From Candidatus Omnitrophota bacterium (GTDB taxonomy: Bacteria > Omnitrophota > Koll11 > Pluralincolimonadales > Pluralincolimonadaceae): a DNA stretch of 5,780 nt. The notes below the pieces were generated by a model. It searched no databases, had not been told where the DNA came from, and was given only the letters and a program-made list of their open reading frames with translations. Below, piece by piece: positions 3,978-5,780 of the stretch. Within the stretch, counting starts at the first letter, position 1. Each line of letters begins with the position of its first letter. The position numbers and the translations under genes were made by a program. The stretch is taken from contig JAKLIT010000090.1 of the NCBI GenBank assembly GCA_022709465.1, positions 1 through 5,780 of the forward strand, in the 5' to 3' direction.

Positions 3978-5780
3978 ATGTCATCAAAAATGATAATCTG
4001 TGCGTCGGTAATCTTTTTGAGCTGCTTCTGCTGCTGTTCCGCGGAAGAACCCCTCAGCATTGAACTGGAAAAGATCGTCGTGACCCCGTTGAATTCCGGC
4101 CAACCTTATTACGAGATATCGAGGAACATGGAAACGGTGGATTATTCTACGCCGAGGCTGCTTTCCCTGCAGACCATCGCGGACCCTCTCGATAAGCTTA
4201 CCTCGGTATATACTACCGATTACGGCACCGTCGGCGCGACTAAGGATATACACATACGCGGCTCCTCGGCCGAACAGGTGCTTATAATGGTGGACTCGCG
4301 GCCTATTAATAACCCGAGGACGGGCATGACAGAGCTTTACCAGATATCCCCCGATACCATCGAAAGGGTAGAGGTCATCAAGGGCCCTGCCTCATCCGTA
4401 TACGGCTCAAGCGCCATCGGGGGCGTGGTAAATGTCATAACGAAGAAGCCTTCGGAGAAACCGAGTACCACGATAGTCTCGAGTTTCGGGACCTTCCGGA
4501 CTTTCCACGAGTCGCTTTCGACATCGGCGACCTTTAAGGGCCTGGGGTACAGGATAAATTACGCCTACGATTCCTCGTCGGGCGACAGGGACAATTCCGG
4601 TTACCTTTCGAACAACTGGGACGCCAAGCTGAATTATGAAGTGGCCGAAGGCAATAACATATATTTTAACGGCGGCTATTTCCAGAACAGGGCCGGGGCC
4701 CCGGGTTCCGTATTCTCACCGCAGGTCGACGATTGCCAGCGCAATTTCAATAATTTCCTCGACATGGGCTGGGACGCGGAGATCTTTGACGACGCGAACA
4801 TGAGCATCAGGGGCTACCAGAATTCCGACAGGCTCGAGTTTACGGAAGGTTATGACCCGCTGATGAAGACTGCCTCGCGTACTAAAGTAAGGGGCATTGT
4901 CGCGAAATACGACCAGACGTTCTTCGACGTGTATAAGGTCATAGCGGGATTCGACGGCAAGGACAACAGGATGAACTCGTCGAACAGCGGCAAGCATAGG
5001 TATGTCGTGCGTTCGCCGTTCGTACAGAATGAGGTATCCCTTTGGGAGAGGGTGTTCGTGAACTTCGGCGCGAGATGGGACGATTACTCGAATTTCAAGA
5101 GCGAACCGACCCAGAGCGCGGGTTTGTCGCTGAAAGCGCACGATTACGTGAAACTGCGCGCGAATTACGCGAAGGGTTTCAGGGCGCCGACATTCAGCGA
5201 GCTCTATTGGCCGTTCGATGGCTGGACGGAAGGCAATCCGCGCCTCGTGCCGGAGAAATCATGGTCGTGGGAGGGCGGCATGGACATCGATTATCCGTGC
5301 GGCCTCGGTTTCAGCGCAACGTATTATACGAATAAGGTAAAGGACCTCATAAACTGGGCCGCCGGCAGCGACTGGGTATGGCGCCCGTCGAATGTCAGTT
5401 CCGCTAAGATAGACGGATGGGAGTTCTCGTCCGATATACCGCTACTGAAACACCTGAAGGCGGATGTGGGATACACATACATGAACGCGATGGACAGGGA
5501 ACTCGACCGTTACCTGATATACAGGCCGAAGCACAAGGTGGACCTGGGGCTCACGTGCGAATACGAAAAGCTTTATGTAAGGCTCTCAGGCCAGTCGCTC
5601 GGAAGGCGTTATGTAGACACCTCGAACTCCGAGGTGCTGAAAGCGGATTTCATCGCGAACCTCGAAGCGCAATATAAAGTGAACAATTATTTGACTACTT
5701 TCCTTTCGATTGATAATATATTCAATAAGAACTACCAGAGGATACTGGGTTACCCGATGCCCGGTTTCGCGGTAAACGCC
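3978..5780 (+). CDS. btuB: BtuB, TonB-dependent outer-membrane cobalamin receptor (3' end cut by window)
   Basis: The frame from ATG 3978 runs 601 codons to the right edge without a stop. BtuB takes corrinoids across the outer membrane using TonB energy. A short signal peptide (1-22, hydrophobic and rich in Cys: 8, 16, 18, 19, 20) ends in CSA before EE. A TonB-box-like IVVTP is at 33-37. The plug domain follows, with IHIRGSSAEQVLIMVD (from 91), IERVEVIKGP (to 137) and VYGSSAIGGVVNVIT (141-155). The rest is beta-barrel, with alternating aromatic strands and the receptor block KGFRAPTFSELYW. NIFNKNYQ and GYPMPGF at the end match the last strands of the family, so probably fewer than ten residues are missing (E. 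coli BtuB is 614 aa). D203-R-D-N-S-G-Y-L-S resembles the calcium-binding loop of E. coli BtuB (D-N-D-G-F-L-S). The upstream riboswitch and BtuCDF genes support corrinoid as substrate. Confidence 0.94.
   Translation, partial: MSSKMIICASVIFLSCFCCCSAEEPLSIELEKIVVTPLNSGQPYYEISRNMETVDYSTPRLLSLQTIADPLDKLTSVYTTDYGTVGATKDIHIRGSSAEQVLIMVDSRPINNPRTGMTELYQISPDTIERVEVIKGPASSVYGSSAIGGVVNVITKKPSEKPSTTIVSSFGTFRTFHESLSTSATFKGLGYRINYAYDSSSGDRDNSGYLSNNWDAKLNYEVAEGNNIYFNGGYFQNRAGAPGSVFSPQVDDCQRNFNNFLDMGWDAEIFDDANMSIRGYQNSDRLEFTEGYDPLMKTASRTKVRGIVAKYDQTFFDVYKVIAGFDGKDNRMNSSNSGKHRYVVRSPFVQNEVSLWERVFVNFGARWDDYSNFKSEPTQSAGLSLKAHDYVKLRANYAKGFRAPTFSELYWPFDGWTEGNPRLVPEKSWSWEGGMDIDYPCGLGFSATYYTNKVKDLINWAAGSDWVWRPSNVSSAKIDGWEFSSDIPLLKHLKADVGYTYMNAMDRELDRYLIYRPKHKVDLGLTCEYEKLYVRLSGQSLGRRYVDTSNSEVLKADFIANLEAQYKVNNYLTTFLSIDNIFNKNYQRILGYPMPGFAVNA

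Noticed and set aside
4716..5141. Minus-strand open frame inside btuB (141 codons), and plus-strand off-frame openings at 5042-5335 and 5417-5677
   Set aside because: All lie wholly within the btuB frame, give Arg/Glu/Gly-rich shadow proteins and have no supporting ribosome site or motif.

Overview
This window is one tightly packed, plus-strand cobalamin (vitamin B12) assembly and uptake operon: cobT (3' part) - cobS fused in frame to btuF - btuC - btuD - cobalamin riboswitch - btuB (missing only its last few codons). An outer-membrane TonB-dependent receptor together with a periplasmic binding domain implies a two-membrane (Gram-negative-type) bacterium. Codon use is moderately GC-rich, with frequent AGG (Arg) and ATA (Ile), and is uniform across all genes, so nothing points to recent transfer of one gene. 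A lineage such as Omnitrophota or another deep-branching diderm would fit, but this is a guess from codon style only.

Layout. 1-460 is the C-terminal part of CobT, which makes alpha-ribazole phosphate, the lower ligand. 457-1989 is one 510-codon frame: residues 1 to about 245 are a complete CobS (the last joining step of the nucleotide loop) and residues 254-510 are a complete BtuF (periplasmic corrinoid-binding protein). The final CobS membrane helix runs straight into BtuF through an Ala-Tyr-Ala signal-peptidase-like site. 1986-2990 is BtuC (permease) and 2990-3784 is BtuD (ATPase). Each junction is a 1-4 base stop/start overlap (ATGA, GTGA, TGATG), so translation is probably coupled.

Regulation. 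A cobalamin riboswitch lies between btuD and btuB. Its aptamer seems to start inside btuD: P1 is formed by 3755-3762 (btuD codons 256-258) and 3910-3918, and the btuD stop codon sits in the P3 loop. The expression platform has no U-run terminator. Instead it can form a helix that buries the btuB Shine-Dalgarno sequence, which predicts translational control of btuB alone within a read-through operon mRNA.

Together: BtuB imports corrinoid across the outer membrane, the BtuF domain captures it in the periplasm, BtuCD moves it across the inner membrane, and CobT/CobS finish the nucleotide loop at the cytoplasmic face. The CobS-BtuF fusion would place the capture protein and the last assembly enzyme in one polypeptide, unless it is cut after the CobS part. 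The fusion and the riboswitch embedded in btuD are the two most unusual items. There is no gene-free stretch longer than about 200 bases.
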